From Lota lota (taxonomy: Eukaryota; Chordata; Actinopteri; Gadiformes; Lotidae), in NCBI GenBank assembly GCA_026745465.1, contig JACYXH010000522.1, forward strand, positions 885,001-949,000: a stretch of 64,000 bases of DNA, given 5' to 3'. Made by a program: the position numbers and the translations under genes. Below the pieces are notes generated by a model that saw only the letters and a program-made list of their open reading frames with translations, was not told the DNA's origin and did no database searches. Below are positions 47,270 through 61,745 of this stretch, in pieces. How positions within the stretch are numbered: the stretch's first letter is position 1; every line of letters begins with the position of its first letter.

Positions 47270-47379
47270 CAGGGGGGGGGGGGGGGGGGGGGGGGGGAGG
47301 ACAGAGGAGTGAGAAGAGTGATGGGATGGACTTGAGGCTTGTTCTGTTGGGACTGAGGTGTGATCTGTATGTCCATCTC

Positions 47380-47456
<77 letters not shown>
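47270..47456. repeat. Poly-G run and (GT)n
   Basis: About 26 G at 47272-47297 and pure (GT)n of about 73 nt at 47384-47456. Confidence 0.95.
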
Positions 47457-47458
<2 letters not shown>

Positions 47459-47827
47459 TTGATGTGTGACCGGTCTGCCTGTCTTGGAGGGGTATAATCT
47501 GTCTTACTGTCTGTGAGTCTGTATTGTCTGTCCTTGGTGTGGGATCTGTCCATCGGTTAGATGCGATGTGTCTGCATGTCTGGCTATTGTGATCTTGTGT
47601 GTTTACACAGGGATATATGAATATGTCACACTAATACACACACACACAGAAATGACTCGACAATTGCTCTACACACACACACACACACATATACACACAG
47701 AAGACTCACTCTGTCTAACCCCATAAACCCAGGGCATATGGTAAAGGGTTTTAAAAGGTGATCTGTTGACCTCGCTCAGAGCTGATCTACCCTCCTCATC
47801 CTATTTGGTGGTTGGGTGAGGATCCCA

Positions 47828-47946
<119 letters not shown>

Positions 47947-48039
47947 CCCACACGTTAAGTGCCTATCTGGCATCGTGTGCATGCATGCGCGTACATAAAC
48001 GATGAAAACATCAACCAAAATTCCGGCAGGATTTCAAAT

Positions 48040-48300
48040 CAGAAACCTGATTCCAAGGGCAAACGGCACCAGATCCAGGAGATGGAGACACACTGGAGCT
48101 GAGGCGTGTAACCATAACCCGAGCAGACGCACCGAAACATCCCCGCCTCGCCGCCAGAACAGAGTCAGAACGGCAGTGTCGTGCGGTGAACCATCTGTCC
48201 ACCGCACGACACCAGACCCTCGGAAATCTCTTGAACGCCTCCCGAACGACATTAGCCGTTTTCTTTTCATGTCTGTCCCGATTAAATAAAACCCTCTCTT
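48040..48300. other. CpG-enriched block with a perfect 13-bp hairpin
   Basis: About 18 CpGs in the first 200 bp. The hairpin arms are GTGTCGTGCGGTG (48176-48188) and its exact complement (48200-48212), loop 11 nt. No coding signature. Confidence 0.45.
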
Positions 48301-49925
48301 GTGTGCCAAAGTCATGTTTGGAAGGTCACGCGTCTCTTTCTCATTTGAACCGTAACTGCCGTCAAACGCTAGGACTACGTTTCCCATGAGGCCACTGGGC
48401 CTACATGGTGGTGATGCCAGAGGGCACGGCTATGAGATGACATTGATATTGTGTGATAAATAATGCAGGGTGAGGGAACAAAGGAGTGTGGGTTGCGTGG
48501 TTCTGTAGTTGTGTCCTGAAAGTGTCCACAAGTGTTGCCCTGGGTCCCTTGACTTTAATATGTCACCTTGATGGACAAAATGGAGATTCATAGAAATGTG
48601 TGAACTTATGAAATTAAAAAGTAGAGAATGTCCTACTAGATATGAATGAAATATGAAATAGATATGAATCTATTTATTCAATAAATAAATAGATTACTAA
48701 AAGGTTTTATGGAATTCTGAAGGTCATATTTAACTTCCCTAACTGTTTGACCTCACCTTTTCGGCGTCTAATTTTTTTATTACATTTCCAGTTTAGAACG
48801 GCAAGATGATTGGAAGTTTTCTCTTGTATTTCTCAGTGTACGTTTACTATGAATCGTGTATTTACTTGTTCTTACAGTGTGTCGAGATGTGTTTCCAAAA
48901 TGGAAGATTTGTGTCCATTCCCACTACAAATGTATTTCTCTTCAGAAAATGAGATATGCAGCCATTTGTGAAGTGTCGACCTGTATCGACCCACACCTCC
49001 ATCCCTGCAGCTCCCTGCCTCCAATGGACAACAATAACCTCGCACACTCAACAACACAATTGATTTACCCTTTTGTAAATATGCCTACCTGGTGTTTCGG
49101 TCTTTACATTAGCCGAATGAGAGGTGATTTGTTTACTGGCTTTTCGCTCCCTGACAGGAACACGGCAGCCGAGACGAGAAGCAGAGAACAGACATTAGCT
49201 TAATGTATTTTTCTCCTGGCTTTTGCCCCTGGGGAAAAGGGTCCCCGGAGGCCCCCACAGAAAGACACACCAACACAAACTAAAGGCTATAGGCCAGACG
49301 CCCTGGTATTACCGCAATGCAGACAGCACACGGTGGGGATTTAACCTGCGGCTTTTGAAACCTGGGATGTCAGGCGACCCGGATAAACCGATCATACGTA
49401 TGACAGCTGAAGCTCAACCGGAGCGTGTGTGTGTTTATTTATTTTTTTACTTTGTTCATCCTGAGAACGTGGGGTTTTGCGGTCTCTTTCTTTATGGAAC
49501 ATGACCTTCGTGTCTCAGCTCCTTAGCCTCCTTAGCTTCCACGGTCACGAACAGGATGACAATGCAGCGGTGATTTTCCTACTTCAATCTCTTAGGATGC
49601 TACATGCTACATTAGCCTGACTGTACCTAAGAGGAGGGAGGGGTGGTGGCGGGGGGGTGTCAAGAGTATTAGGAAGAGTAGACGGAGGGGAATACGAAAG
49701 CAATATTATAAAGTGTCCAGATCTGGGGCTAGCAGATGTTTCAATTACTTTAATTTCTCTCTTCCAATTTCCTATTGTCCTTAACCTATCTTTTGTCCTC
49801 TTCCCTTTCTTTGTCCTCCTTGTCCAATTCTTCATCTTTTAGATCCCTCCATACATATCTTATTATATTCTACCTTATAAGAGAGGTTTCTGAATCAGTG
49901 TCACAACACTTGTTCACCGATCTTC

Positions 49926-50010
49926 AGGGTAAGATAAAATAAGATCAACTTTATTAATACCAGAGTAGATATGTAGTATCTGTCGATCTGAACAGAGACA
50001 ACAGAGTCTC
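49926..50010 (-). mobile_element. 3' tail of a second LINE-type element
   Basis: On the plus strand GATAAAATAAGATCAACTTT and ATTAATACCAGAG are the inverse of a typical fish LINE end (CTCTGG-ATTAATAAAGTTGATC followed by TTATC-like repeats). The 5' limit is unknown. Confidence 0.5.
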
Positions 50011-50436
50011 AAATCGGACAGCTGAGAAGATGGCCGTTGTGAACCGTTCCTTTTGTCTCCTCTGCTTGATGACATTTGGACACCGAACACAAGCCCAGCC
50101 GACCGATGTTGGCCGACCCAACGCAGAGGGGGCGAGTTGGGGGGTTTTAGGGGCCGGTGGAGCCCTGGCTAGTGGCTCTTTATGGCAGTGGTGAGGGGTT
50201 CCTGAAGCCCCCTGTGAAGGGGAGGGATGGACGGGTTTTTATCTGGAGTGCAATAACAGCGGCACATAAAAAGACAACAACTTCACCACGACAGACACAC
50301 ACAGACACACACATATATACACAGAGGCACACACAGTTGCGTTACCATGGCTACCAAGAACAGTTCTCATTGTTTCTCCATTTGTCCTAGAAGGAAAAAA
50401 ACTATAAGAGAATCTGAAAAATAAACACCTTCTGAC

Positions 50437-50600
<164 letters not shown>

Positions 50601-51493
50601 CACTTGACTGTAATGTGTCTCGCCCTCACTACCATTACCCAGCATGCCGTGCTTTATGATTGCTCTTGTTCTTGTAAAAGTGTGTTCTTGTGTTATGTTT
50701 CCTGTCATTAGAACAGTGGTCATTATACATTAAATGCACTAATAATAACTCATTATTGAATAATGTCATGTAGGAGGGCACAGAGTTGAGGTACAGAGCC
50801 AGGTAGACATTTTTGTAATTAGTGTTACAAACTGTAGAGCGAGGATTGTGTTCTAGTTTTAAATATATTTTGTTGAGTTTATTGGGTGCACTATGGCACG
50901 TTCACTGAGGTCCAGAAGAGAACCTCTCGACGTATCATTTATTCTTAAGAACGTTTTCCCCCGTTGCTGTTCAATTCCTCAGAGCCATCCAACAGTTCTT
51001 CATGAAATAATAAAAATACAAAAAAAACAATCTCATACAAACACCCTAAAGCCCTGACACAAGCTTATTTGAATAAAAGTGTTTTTGTATTCTTTTATTC
51101 TCATTATTAGGATAGATGTGAGAGATGACTCTGCCTTTTCAAAAGCGCCCGGCTTTTTCTAGGCATTTGTAAAACATGCCAAAGCGTTGGATATTAACTG
51201 ACAAAATAACTTTATGGAAGCCCAGAGGAGGTTCTGGGCTTCCTGGTTTTGCTGCGGACGTAATGGGGAGCCGTGTTAAACCAATGATCTGTGAGGTATT
51301 ACTTCACATAAACTAGCGGAGATGCTACACAAGCTTTACTAGCACTATCTCTGACAACATAAATGTCTTTCCACTGTTGAGGAAGCCTGGAATTCAAGCA
51401 TTCAACGGCCATTAGAGACTGCATGTTCTAATGACATTAAAGGTGGAGTTGTGAGGTTTCTTTGGGACATTTCTTTTTGTATTTTTATGTTTC

Positions 51494-51527
51494 TTATACT
51501 AGCTCAATGATAATTGAGCTAGTATAA
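51494..51527. other. Perfect inverted repeat, 15-bp arms
   Basis: TTATACTAGCTCAAT, loop GATA, ATTGAGCTAGTATAA. A perfect stem with a 4-nt loop in otherwise unique AT-rich sequence. Confidence 0.85.
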
Positions 51528-51774
51528 TAATGTTGTTAGAAAAAGCCTGTCCGTTCTCTTTTTCTCTATATGGGAGAATAGACTTCAATCTGTCACGTCC
51601 TCATACATGGCACATTGCACATTGTAACCGATTTAAACATGAACTGCACTGTCCTCTTCAGACACACTTCAGGTTGAATCCCGAAAACAAACCCCTATAG
51701 GATCCAAAGGAGCCATGGTGGAGTGGCAGTGGGAGAGCCAGCCTAATGTGGGTCTGCAGGGAATAATAACCGAG

Positions 51775-51887
<113 letters not shown>

Positions 51888-52536
51888 GTGCCTGCTACCT
51901 ACATCTACGTCGTTGTAGATACAGAGTATGTCTCCTGTTTACTAGGCACGACTGCTTTAATTAGGCAGGTAGGCTGTAATAAAAACATACGACCTACACT
52001 GGAACTTGTACTTTAACTTTGATCTTTCCTAAGTCATTACTACCGGTATCTAGCTTAGTGTACAACCATCTGCCCTCACAGGCGTCACGCTGAGCCCTTT
52101 CATGTTCCACCTCCGGCCTGTGTTTCCCGTGTTTCACAACACGTCTGTCTCATGTACCTCCAACCCCCTGTACCCCCTTCAACAGCCTCAACCACGCCAC
52201 AAACCTTTTCCTCTGGACAAATCTTATTCTCGTATCCTTTAGCATCGTTCTCAACATACAAATACTGCAGTGGCCTAGAGGGGTTTGAAATAGAAGACGC
52301 CGAGGGATACTTTGAGTTCTTGTCTTAACGCCAAAACATGTTAATAATTGATCTCACATTTTGTCAAGTTTTGAAGGTGTAACAAAGCAAAATTGTCATC
52401 TTTACCAGTAGCCCCTGGAACCTGCTGAGGTACCCCCCCCTCCCCCCCAGTTTACGCGTACCCATGGTAAGGAATAACTAGTAGACTGAGGCTGAAGGTT
52501 ACTAGCTACTGTATGCTGCTATACTCCCATAAAACC

Positions 52537-52584
<48 letters not shown>

Positions 52585-52867
52585 CGCCTGCCTGCACAGC
52601 GAGGTGTGGATCAGTAGCAGAAGAAACTGAAACACACTTCTTCTTCTTTCAGTTCTCTAACCTCCAGCACCACTTTGGGAGTCTCCACTAAACAGCCGTT
52701 AAGAGCCCTAGGTGTGTGTGTGTCTGTGTGTGTGTGTGTGTGTGTGTCTGTGTGTCTGTGTGTGTGTATGTGGTGGGGTGTGTGTGTGCATAGTTTTGTG
52801 TGTATGTGTGTGCGTGTGTGTCGGTAGGTGTTGGCATGTGTGTGTGTGGAGGGGTGAGTGTGTAGTA

Positions 52868-52903
<36 letters not shown>

Positions 52904-52960
52904 TGGGTGTCTGCATATGTCTGTGTGGAGGAGTGGGTGTGTGTGCGTGCATCCGTGCGT
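52537..52960. repeat. (CTGT)n and imperfect (TG)n
   Basis: About 11 copies of CTGT at 52537-52582, then TG-rich sequence with GTGTCTGTGTG and GGTGGGGTGTG interruptions at 52711-52960. Confidence 0.93.
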
Positions 52961-54390
52961 GCGTGAGTGCGTGTGTTGGTAACGTGTGTGTGTCCAGGGG
53001 GAGAGTACCCCCATTAAAAATAAATGAAAAGTATACAGAGATATGCCACCTGTGGAGCTGGAAAAGCTACCGAGGGAAACAGAGAGAGCACTATTCTGTT
53101 TGAACAAATCAAAGCGATCAAACAGTCCACCGAGGGGCAGACAGGGCCGAGAGCGAGGGAAGGGTTGCTAGGAGAATTAGCCCTGACAGTGTTTATCCTC
53201 CTGTGTAAATAGGCCGTGTTTGTGTGGCGATGGCTCTCTGTTTGGTCAGGGCCGCCTGTTGCCACATACAAGTGTGCCAGCTCTCCTTTTTGACCCATCT
53301 GGTATGCCGTAGAGAACCTGGGTCTAGGGAAAGACTGGTCGAATGGTACAATAAAAGCGTTTTATTATTTTTGATAGTAGCCGAATGAAGCTCTTATCAT
53401 ATTGGCGTTCAATTACTTTAAATTAAACTGCCATGAAGTGACATCTATGTATGCAACATCAAAACCCATGAACGTGTGATGGTAGGCATAAGGTTTTCAT
53501 GCACATAACATTCCCCATAGTTCTATTTGGATTCATGACAGAACAAGACACAACCACTGGACAGGAAAGGGTACATTTCATTATATGCAACGTAATGTAT
53601 TCATAAACTGGTACATTTCATAGTATGTACATGAACATAATGAAATGTAGTCTAGGGTAGACTTTAATCCAATGCCATCAATTGGTATTTGTCTTTGCAC
53701 TTTAAAACATGGTTCCATTCTATGAACACAGCTTTTACAATATGGACTTTAGGATTTACAGTAAGACTTTGCTCAGAAAACTCTGCTGCCGTGTCCACAA
53801 AAAGGCTTTTGGTCCCCTAATTCCTTTCCTAATTTTCATTCAAACGGATGGTAAACAATCCTGACACAGTAGAGAAGGCCCGGGATAAACAAACAACACC
53901 ACCCGCGTTGGCCAGTAAACAGAACGATAGGAGAGTCACATAACCTCAACATTGTGATCTTGACCGGCCAGTTTGTTCTTGGAAGACAAAATCATTCCAC
54001 AAGCAATTTGGCCCAGGATACTGAAATAGTACTCCACTGCCTTTTTCTCGGCAGGGGGAACAAAAAAGAGAAGGGAAAACAGGGAGAGTCAGCATTTTTA
54101 TTCTGGGCTAACCCTGGGAGCAGCTGTGATGGAGAAAATAACCCGGTTTGTTTCAGATTGGATTTTCTGTGTATGCATTGGGTCTTTTGATTGAGTGGAA
54201 TATTGCAGAGTGAAAGAAGAAAGCATTGAACAAACCGTTTTCATTTCTTAACATACAACGACATTCACACAGGCAGACATGCGGGCTCAACACCCAGAAC
54301 TCTTAATCAAATAGATCCAAGACCCTCCTGGGTGAGTTACAATATCTAACTTTTAACGGGGTTGGGCTCCAGAAGTCCTACTGTCAAGTA

Positions 54391-54428
54391 CAGAGCTGGT
54401 GGTGGTGGTGGTGGTGGTGTGGGGGGGG
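54391..54428. repeat. (GGT)n and G run
   Basis: Eight or so GGT units followed by TGTGGGGGGGG. Confidence 0.9.
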
Positions 54429-55179
54429 CATCTGTCTTGGTAACAGCCCACCAGGGACAGCCAAAGATGGGGGTCTGACAGGCTCTTCCTCTCCCCTAAC
54501 TTTCATTCACTCTTTCTATCCTTCTCTTTCACTAACCTTTATGTATTAAAGGTGAGTCGGTTTAGCCCCCTCCCTGTCTTTCACTCTCCTTTAATACATC
54601 CCACTCTGGTTTAGCTCTCTCTACTCATTCTTTCTCTCCCTCCCTCTCCCCCTCCCACTCTGTCCAGTCCACAGTGGTTGTGAAGACTGATACCACAAGA
54701 ACAACAACAACTCTACTTCTACAAAATAATTGCAGGGTACGCATTTAACATACTGTCCCTATTATTATTTCCACAATGTCAGTGGACATAAACAAAACAT
54801 TCTGCTTCCTAACCAGCAGTCGTTACATTTTAGTTTTGTTTTTATCCTCATTGGGAAGGCGTTCATTCATCTGACCTTCTGACGATGATAATACATCTAG
54901 CAGAATATTTAAAGCCACAGCTGCAGAATAAAAAAAAATAAAAAAGACACCCGTACTCCACACAGCGGGTTGCTGGAGAGAGCTAATAAGCCATTCATTA
55001 TTTAGCGATGAATAGCATCCGAAGCAAAGTGTAGCGCGCATCGAGTAGCGTCTCAATTACAGGCGCGCGAGGCGTCTGATAAACTAATCTCTCTAGTCCT
55101 CTGTGTCACTCCCGGTGGATCTGCACGGGATTCTTATCTCATGGCTGCGTGTGGGCTTAGACAAACACAGGTGCAGGTA

Positions 55180-55430
55180 CACATGTAACACACACGCACA
55201 CAAATATGCACACTCACTCAAATGTGCGTGTTTGCACACGCTCTTAACACACACACAGACACACACACACACACACACACACGTGGAAGTACATTCATGC
55301 ATGCATGCATATAAATGCACAAGACACTTGCACACACACAAAGACACACACATACTAACAAATGTGCGCAGACACACACAACTATATACATACACACACT
55401 GGTTCATCCACATACTCCTGGGTGCGCGCG

Positions 55431-55470
<40 letters not shown>

Positions 55471-55827
55471 CCAGGGAGTCACAGTGAGAAGGAGGCGGAG
55501 GTAGAGGAGGAGGAGGGGGGAGCTGAGAGACACAATACAAGCTAAGTGAATCCATTAATAGTGGAGTGAGAGGAGCCATGCATTATTAAGCAGACCATTA
55601 TCCTACATCAGCTCTCATACTGTGCGGCCTGGCTGCTGACCCCTGCTGGAGGACACCTCCACCTGTAATTACCTCCTGAAGAGCACAACTCCCACTACAC
55701 TACACCATACGGAAAGCGGAGTGGGTGTGGAGCTGGGTGTGTGTGTGTATGTGTGTGTGTGTGTCTAGTTGTAGCTGATCTTACAGCAGAAGAGAAGGAT
55801 GCTTCCTCACTACACAGCTTGGATCTT

Positions 55828-55899
<72 letters not shown>
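55180..55899. repeat. (AC)n tracts and a long (GT)n
   Basis: AC-rich sequence from 55180 with (AC)n at about 55257-55282 and 55431-55471, and pure (GT)n of about 69 nt at 55831-55899. Shorter (GT)n at 55737-55764. Confidence 0.94.
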
Positions 55900-55900
<1 letters not shown>

Positions 55901-58107
55901 AAACTTTGTTGAAATGTACCATCTCTGATGAAACAACGATGCACCACTACCATTAACAAATACAACTCCTAAAGCTACTCTGCATTCTGTCAAGTTGTTG
56001 TTTTTCTAACAATCTCGGTCGTGCTGAGCTACATTGTAGCTAATCCAATTTGTATGTATATGCTTTTAACGTTCTCAGCCTCACTTGTAAGGCGCTAAAA
56101 CACATTGAATAAACAAAACACAAACAGATACGCCAGAAAATAAGATACACACCCATTCACACAAACACAATTGTGTGACATTGGGGGTGTCGTTTTTTGC
56201 AAGGACAATGGAAGGTGATCTCAGTAGAAACATGTCTTAGTCTCAAACCCCTGGACTGGATGAGGTCATGCTAGCAAGCAGCCCTTCTTAAGCTCTGCCA
56301 GGCAGTCTCAATTTCACCTTTCTTCATCCAATTAGTATCACAATAATATCTAATGGACGAAGACGGAGCACTTTTTTTCCTGATGATTCAGCTCGTTTGC
56401 TGCAGTCGTAAAATAATACAAGGTCAGGGGAACAGAGCGGGGATAACAAGGGAAGTGAGGTTAGACTTTGCGGCCGGTTTTAAAGCTGTGGTCAGGAACC
56501 AAGAACAGACTGAACAGAACTCTTTCTCCTCATGACCTCAGAGAAGAGAGGCTAATGCTGACGTCCCGCCTGACACTGGGTTAGCCAACTTTTACAAACA
56601 CTAGCTGTAACGTTAACGCTAACACGGTGAAATAATGCAACATTTGTGTGCTGTTGTGTTGTGTTGTGTGTAAATGTGTTGTTAGCGTCTTCATGCATTG
56701 CAAACAAATGGTAAACATTGATGTATCCTACTGTGACTAGAGCTGGAAATTGTAATCTTGAACTCGTTTGAACACGTTTAACATGTAATACAGGAGGCTA
56801 AAATTACCCAAGCAAAGGTTGGGGGTTATCGGACCAGGTCATCACAGTTAAAAGAAGCAGCGTGTGTGTGTGTTCACAGGTGATAAGTGTTCCGCAACGT
56901 CCATCAGTATAAAGAATGCTGAATAATACATTTGAATAAATTCAGTTAGAAAAATACATTTGTAAATGAAAAGCTAAGGTTGAGGTAGGCTAAGACTAAT
57001 CCGTTTTCAAAATGCTAAATACCTATTACAGCGTATGACTCACCAACAAAACATGAACGTTTTCGTGCACCAAGCGAATCAAAAATAAATAAATAAATAA
57101 TAATAATCCAACTCAAATGTGAATGTGTATGAAGTGATTTGATGAATGTAAATGTTTCGTGCACGCCCACACAAAATAAAAAGTTGCTGAATTCTGTCAG
57201 ACTTTAATAGCATTCCCTCACTGCAGGGCAAATGTAGAAATGCAGAAAATCGGGCAAATTAGCCAGTTTATATTTGCTAGATAGCGTATGTCAATTCATG
57301 AAGTCCCACTGCTTATATCTCAACTTGACTTTCTCGTACATGACATAACATAAATTCCTTATCTTTATTCAACAATTTTCTTCTCATCGAATGGGCTCAC
57401 ACACACGGCAGTTGGTTAGGGAGCTAATTAGGATTAGCCCGCTAAATGTAAACGGAAACATGGATTAAATAATACAACACAGTTGTTAGGCAACTTGAAA
57501 ATGAGTTGCACATACATTTTTGATTTTGATTGATTTTGATACGATTCCAAGTATTATGCTCTAGCATTTTTTATTTTAAATAAAACCAGTAATGTGATAA
57601 CTGTCGGTCTTGAAGGACAGCTAAATCAACAGATGTAAGCAACTTCCATATGTTTTCTTTACCATTTGAGTTAACATTACCATTTGGGCTAAGCTATTTG
57701 CAGAACTCTTGGGACTGAAACTGTGATAAAAAGGCTTTACTACTACAATACATGACTCATGTATTATTTATCCATTCTATTTACTCTGTCAGGATCGCTC
57801 CGGCACACATCAACATGGATCAACTCAACGCAACACGAGGGAGATCGACAGTTGGTGGAAGCAGACTGTATTTCTCTCTCCCTTTCCCATTTCATTCCAG
57901 GACAGATTCATCTTTTTTTTCCTCCCCGTCTCTCTCTTCTCCTCATATCTCTTCTCGCAGAACTCCACGAAACACTAAATTCTCCCTCCCCGATGTCCGG
58001 AGAGCGGCTCGCGAGAAGATTCCAGACGGAAGGGAAATTACAAACGGCCGTTTCTGTGTCGAATAAATTCCATATTCAGACTTATCTCTTCCCCGCTACC
58101 CGTCCAT

Positions 58108-58224
<117 letters not shown>

Positions 58225-58892
58225 CATTTTCCGGGGCGGTATAGAGTGTGTCGGTCGGGCGAAGATAAAGACGTCTACGCCTTTTCTTATTCCCCTCTGG
58301 GAGAAAGAGAAAGCAGGGATAGAATTGAGTTTTTTTTCATTGGGGATGGAGTACTGGTGGTTTAACGGCTTGGTAACACAATAACACTGACGGTTGCTTG
58401 CATTGTTGAATGCTAATAGCATTAACATTAGCATTGCGTTATAATGTCATGAGAGGAGTGGTGGAGGTGTTAAGAGAATCTATACCACTACACGCTGCCT
58501 AGCAACCGTGGAATGTTTAGGATCCCCATGGCGATACACTGAAAAAAAACATTTAAAAACCTTTCTACGAGACAATTAGCGGAGTGCTAACGGATAGACA
58601 CTTTCTACCAAATTGAGTTTTAACCGAGCCAGTTTCTACTGAGAGCTGAGTGACAAATGACTTTAGTCTGAGGAGGATGCTCCGGCTTTATCGCTAGAAG
58701 ACAGCCCTACAAATTAGAGCACAGTCGTGCTAATTGTGTGAGTGTGTGTGTGTGTGTGTGTGCATATCAATTTGTGTGTTTGCGTTTGTTTGCATTTGCA
58801 TGTGTGTGTGTGTGTGTTTGTCTCTGCATGTGTGCTCCATGTCTCCCACCCTAGCCAGGCTACCCAGGGGCAGCAGCCTCCTACTGCCATCC

Positions 58893-58919
58893 ATCTAGGC
58901 AGGCTTCGTCTGCCTAGAT
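58893..58919. other. Perfect inverted repeat, 10-bp arms
   Basis: ATCTAGGCAG, loop GCTTCGT, CTGCCTAGAT. No function evident. Confidence 0.6.
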
Positions 58920-59429
58920 AAGGGTTGTGGTTCATTACATTAGACAGGGAAACTTCATTAGCCAACGCAGCCTCTGTAAACCACACATAGGCCTGAGAAC
59001 GCTATAGATTAACATGAACACAATCCAAATGAACGTGTAAGAAAAGAGCAAACCAAAGAGAACAACAAGGCCATGAAAAGATGAACCATTTGTCTATTGT
59101 TTCACTCCAATTTTTCAAAAACTTTGGTCATATGGGGTTTTGTATATATATATATTTTTTACAAATGGCTTATTTTGCATCACTCTGCAAGAAGTTTATT
59201 TCCGTCGGTTCATTAATACGTTATAAAAAGGATAGATTTTATAGCCCATAACAAATAGCTTAATGAAGAGCTTAATGTCATCCCAGCAGTGGTGTGTGTA
59301 CAAAACAGACGTCAGCTGGTGACGGTCTTCATTCCTACTGCTGGCTTTTATAGCTGCGGCGCGGAGGGAAATAACAGAGCGCATGTGTCATCATATCGGT
59401 AAACGCACCGAGCCATGCATGTGGCACCA

Positions 59430-59432
59430 TAT

Positions 59433-59466
<34 letters not shown>

Positions 59467-59628
59467 CACATAGACTAACCTCTCATCTCAGTACGAGTCA
59501 CTGAATCACGGCGCACCTCCTATGTCCTGAGTTACACACGAGGAGGGCCCAGAGTTCTCCCATCTCCAGTCTAAACCTCAATCTCTGGGGTCAAACCAAG
59601 TGACACACACACACACACACACACACAC
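59430..59628. repeat. Two short (AC)n tracts
   Basis: (AC)n at about 59434-59464 and 59603-59628. Confidence 0.92.
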
Positions 59629-60340
59629 GAAGCGTGTGTGTGCCACATAGAGAAGCTGGGAAGGGGACCGTGGACGGATCTCAAGTTATTTTGTTCAGAT
59701 GGCAAACGGCGGCACTCCGAGACTGAGTTAAGTAATGACCCGTACACAACTGACCCCGCGGTGTGATTCTGTTCCCGCGGCCAAGCTGTTGAGATTGGGG
59801 CAGACAGATCGGCTCGTCTTGCTCCAACGTGCCATATCTGTGCCATCGTCCGTAGAGGGATGGACGGATATTAAACTGATAAAATTAGGAGCGAGTCCTC
59901 CATAGAGTACCCTTTTTTAATTAACTTTTTGAAAAAGAAAAAAAACTTTGAACCTGAGAGAAGTGAAGTCCGAAGGTCCAATCAGAGCTCAAATAAATTG
60001 GCCCGGTATAATTATTTATTTTTTCAACAAAGCGATACCAATAAATAAAAAATAAAGAAAACACTCCGCTAAAGAACCCTCCTGAAGGGAATTTTCAATA
60101 GTTTGTTCTTCAGACGATTTATCAATCGAACGAGTACACATGTTAGATCAACAGCTGGACGCTCAGAATCAATAATATATTCGCCAGGAGGCCCCTGGAG
60201 GGGGGAGGGGCCTAGTTGTTGACTCAGAGGGCCAGGGCCTTGTTGGGCCCTAACGAGCTTCCTCGTTAAGGTACAGCAGAGGATGGATGGGGAGGGTAAA
60301 CAAGAGGGACAGGCCCGTGTGGAAAGGAGTGTTTGCTTGT

Positions 60341-60482
<142 letters not shown>

Positions 60483-61360
60483 AAGGGAAACAGAGGGAGA
60501 AAATAATTGTACTAAAGAGTACATCCAGCGGTGATGTGAATCTGCTCTGTCTATCTAAACCAGCACCTACTGTGTATCCATGCTTCAGAATGCACCAGTG
60601 ATGCATATGCTAGCCTGGAAAAGAAAAGAAACAGAGGCTGTCAGAGGAATCGCTAGGGAATGGTTAGGGGCCCAGGGATGCATCTGTGATGTGCAGTGCT
60701 GGGGGGCCCCAGGAGGAGGTCCCATAGAGCATGTAAGTGATTCCAATAGGCAACGGAGCCGGGGGGGTGGGGGTGCATTGATTTGTTAGCCTGCTCTTGC
60801 TCTGTAAACAGTCTATGGTTTTATGTCTATGTTCGCTTGTGTGTTTTCCCATGGTTGGTTTTTTTCTCTCTTTTTCTCTCACTCTATATCTCTATCTTTT
60901 TGTGTGGCGTTCACTGTTTTGTCTCTAATTTTCTCTCCCTCTCTCTGTTCATTTGTTATTCCCTTTTTATTTTGCCTTTACTTTAAATGATGTGGAATTC
61001 CTCCTCCCTCTCTCTCTGTATTTACCTGTCCATCTCTCTAACTGTCTTTCTCTCTGTCTCTCTCCCTTTGTCCCATGCTGGTTCAGCTATTTGGCTGGAT
61101 TTAAAAAGAGGAAGAGGGGAGGAGGATGGAAGGAGGAGAGGAGGGGAGGGGAGGAGGAGGAGGAGTAGAGGGGTTAGAGGAATCGATCACAAGAGAACAC
61201 AGAGAGTAAGGTCTAGCCAAAGCTCTCTCCACAATGACTGCTCTCTAAGTAGGGAAAAACCACTAGCAACAACATACACACACACAAACACAAACAACGG
61301 TCCGTGCACGTACATAGACAACAATAGCTCATTCACATGTTATCTATTGTCCTCTCCTGT

Positions 61361-61640
61361 CCCCCCCCCCCCCCCCACACACACACACACAAACACACAC
61401 ACTGTGTTCTCAGACCAACTCAAGAAGTACAATAAACATTATCACTCTCATAAACACCCTTTACACATGCAAAAACAACATACACCCACACAAACATACA
61501 CACACACACAGGAATGTGCACAGAAACACACACACACACTTCAGCTCAAGGGCTGACAGACAGTGAAGAGGCGTCTGTGGTGAGGGAGGAAGTATAAGCG
61601 GATTGAGAGTACACACACACACACTACACATATATATACA

Positions 61641-61671
<31 letters not shown>

Positions 61672-61745
61672 CTGTGTGTGTGTATGTATGTGGAGGGGTG
61701 TGTGTGCATGGTTTTGTGTGCGTGCGTGCGTGCGTGTGTGTGTGT
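61361..61745. repeat. Poly-C with (AC)n, then AC-rich and (TG)n tracts
   Basis: C run of about 16 at 61361-61376 with (AC)n to 61390, AC-rich to 61540, short (AC)n near 61611-61623 and (TG)n at 61642-61683 ending in CGTGCGTGCGTG near 61720. Confidence 0.93.

Noticed and set aside
48034-48387. 117-codon minus-strand frame on the vav2 strand
   Set aside because: No Vav motif, no splice signals in the right places, and another frame is open on the plus strand. Treated as chance in CpG-rich sequence.
49280-49390. Possible SINE head (GGGGATTTAACCTGCGGC)
   Set aside because: Only a weak B-box-like word; no matching middle or 3' core.
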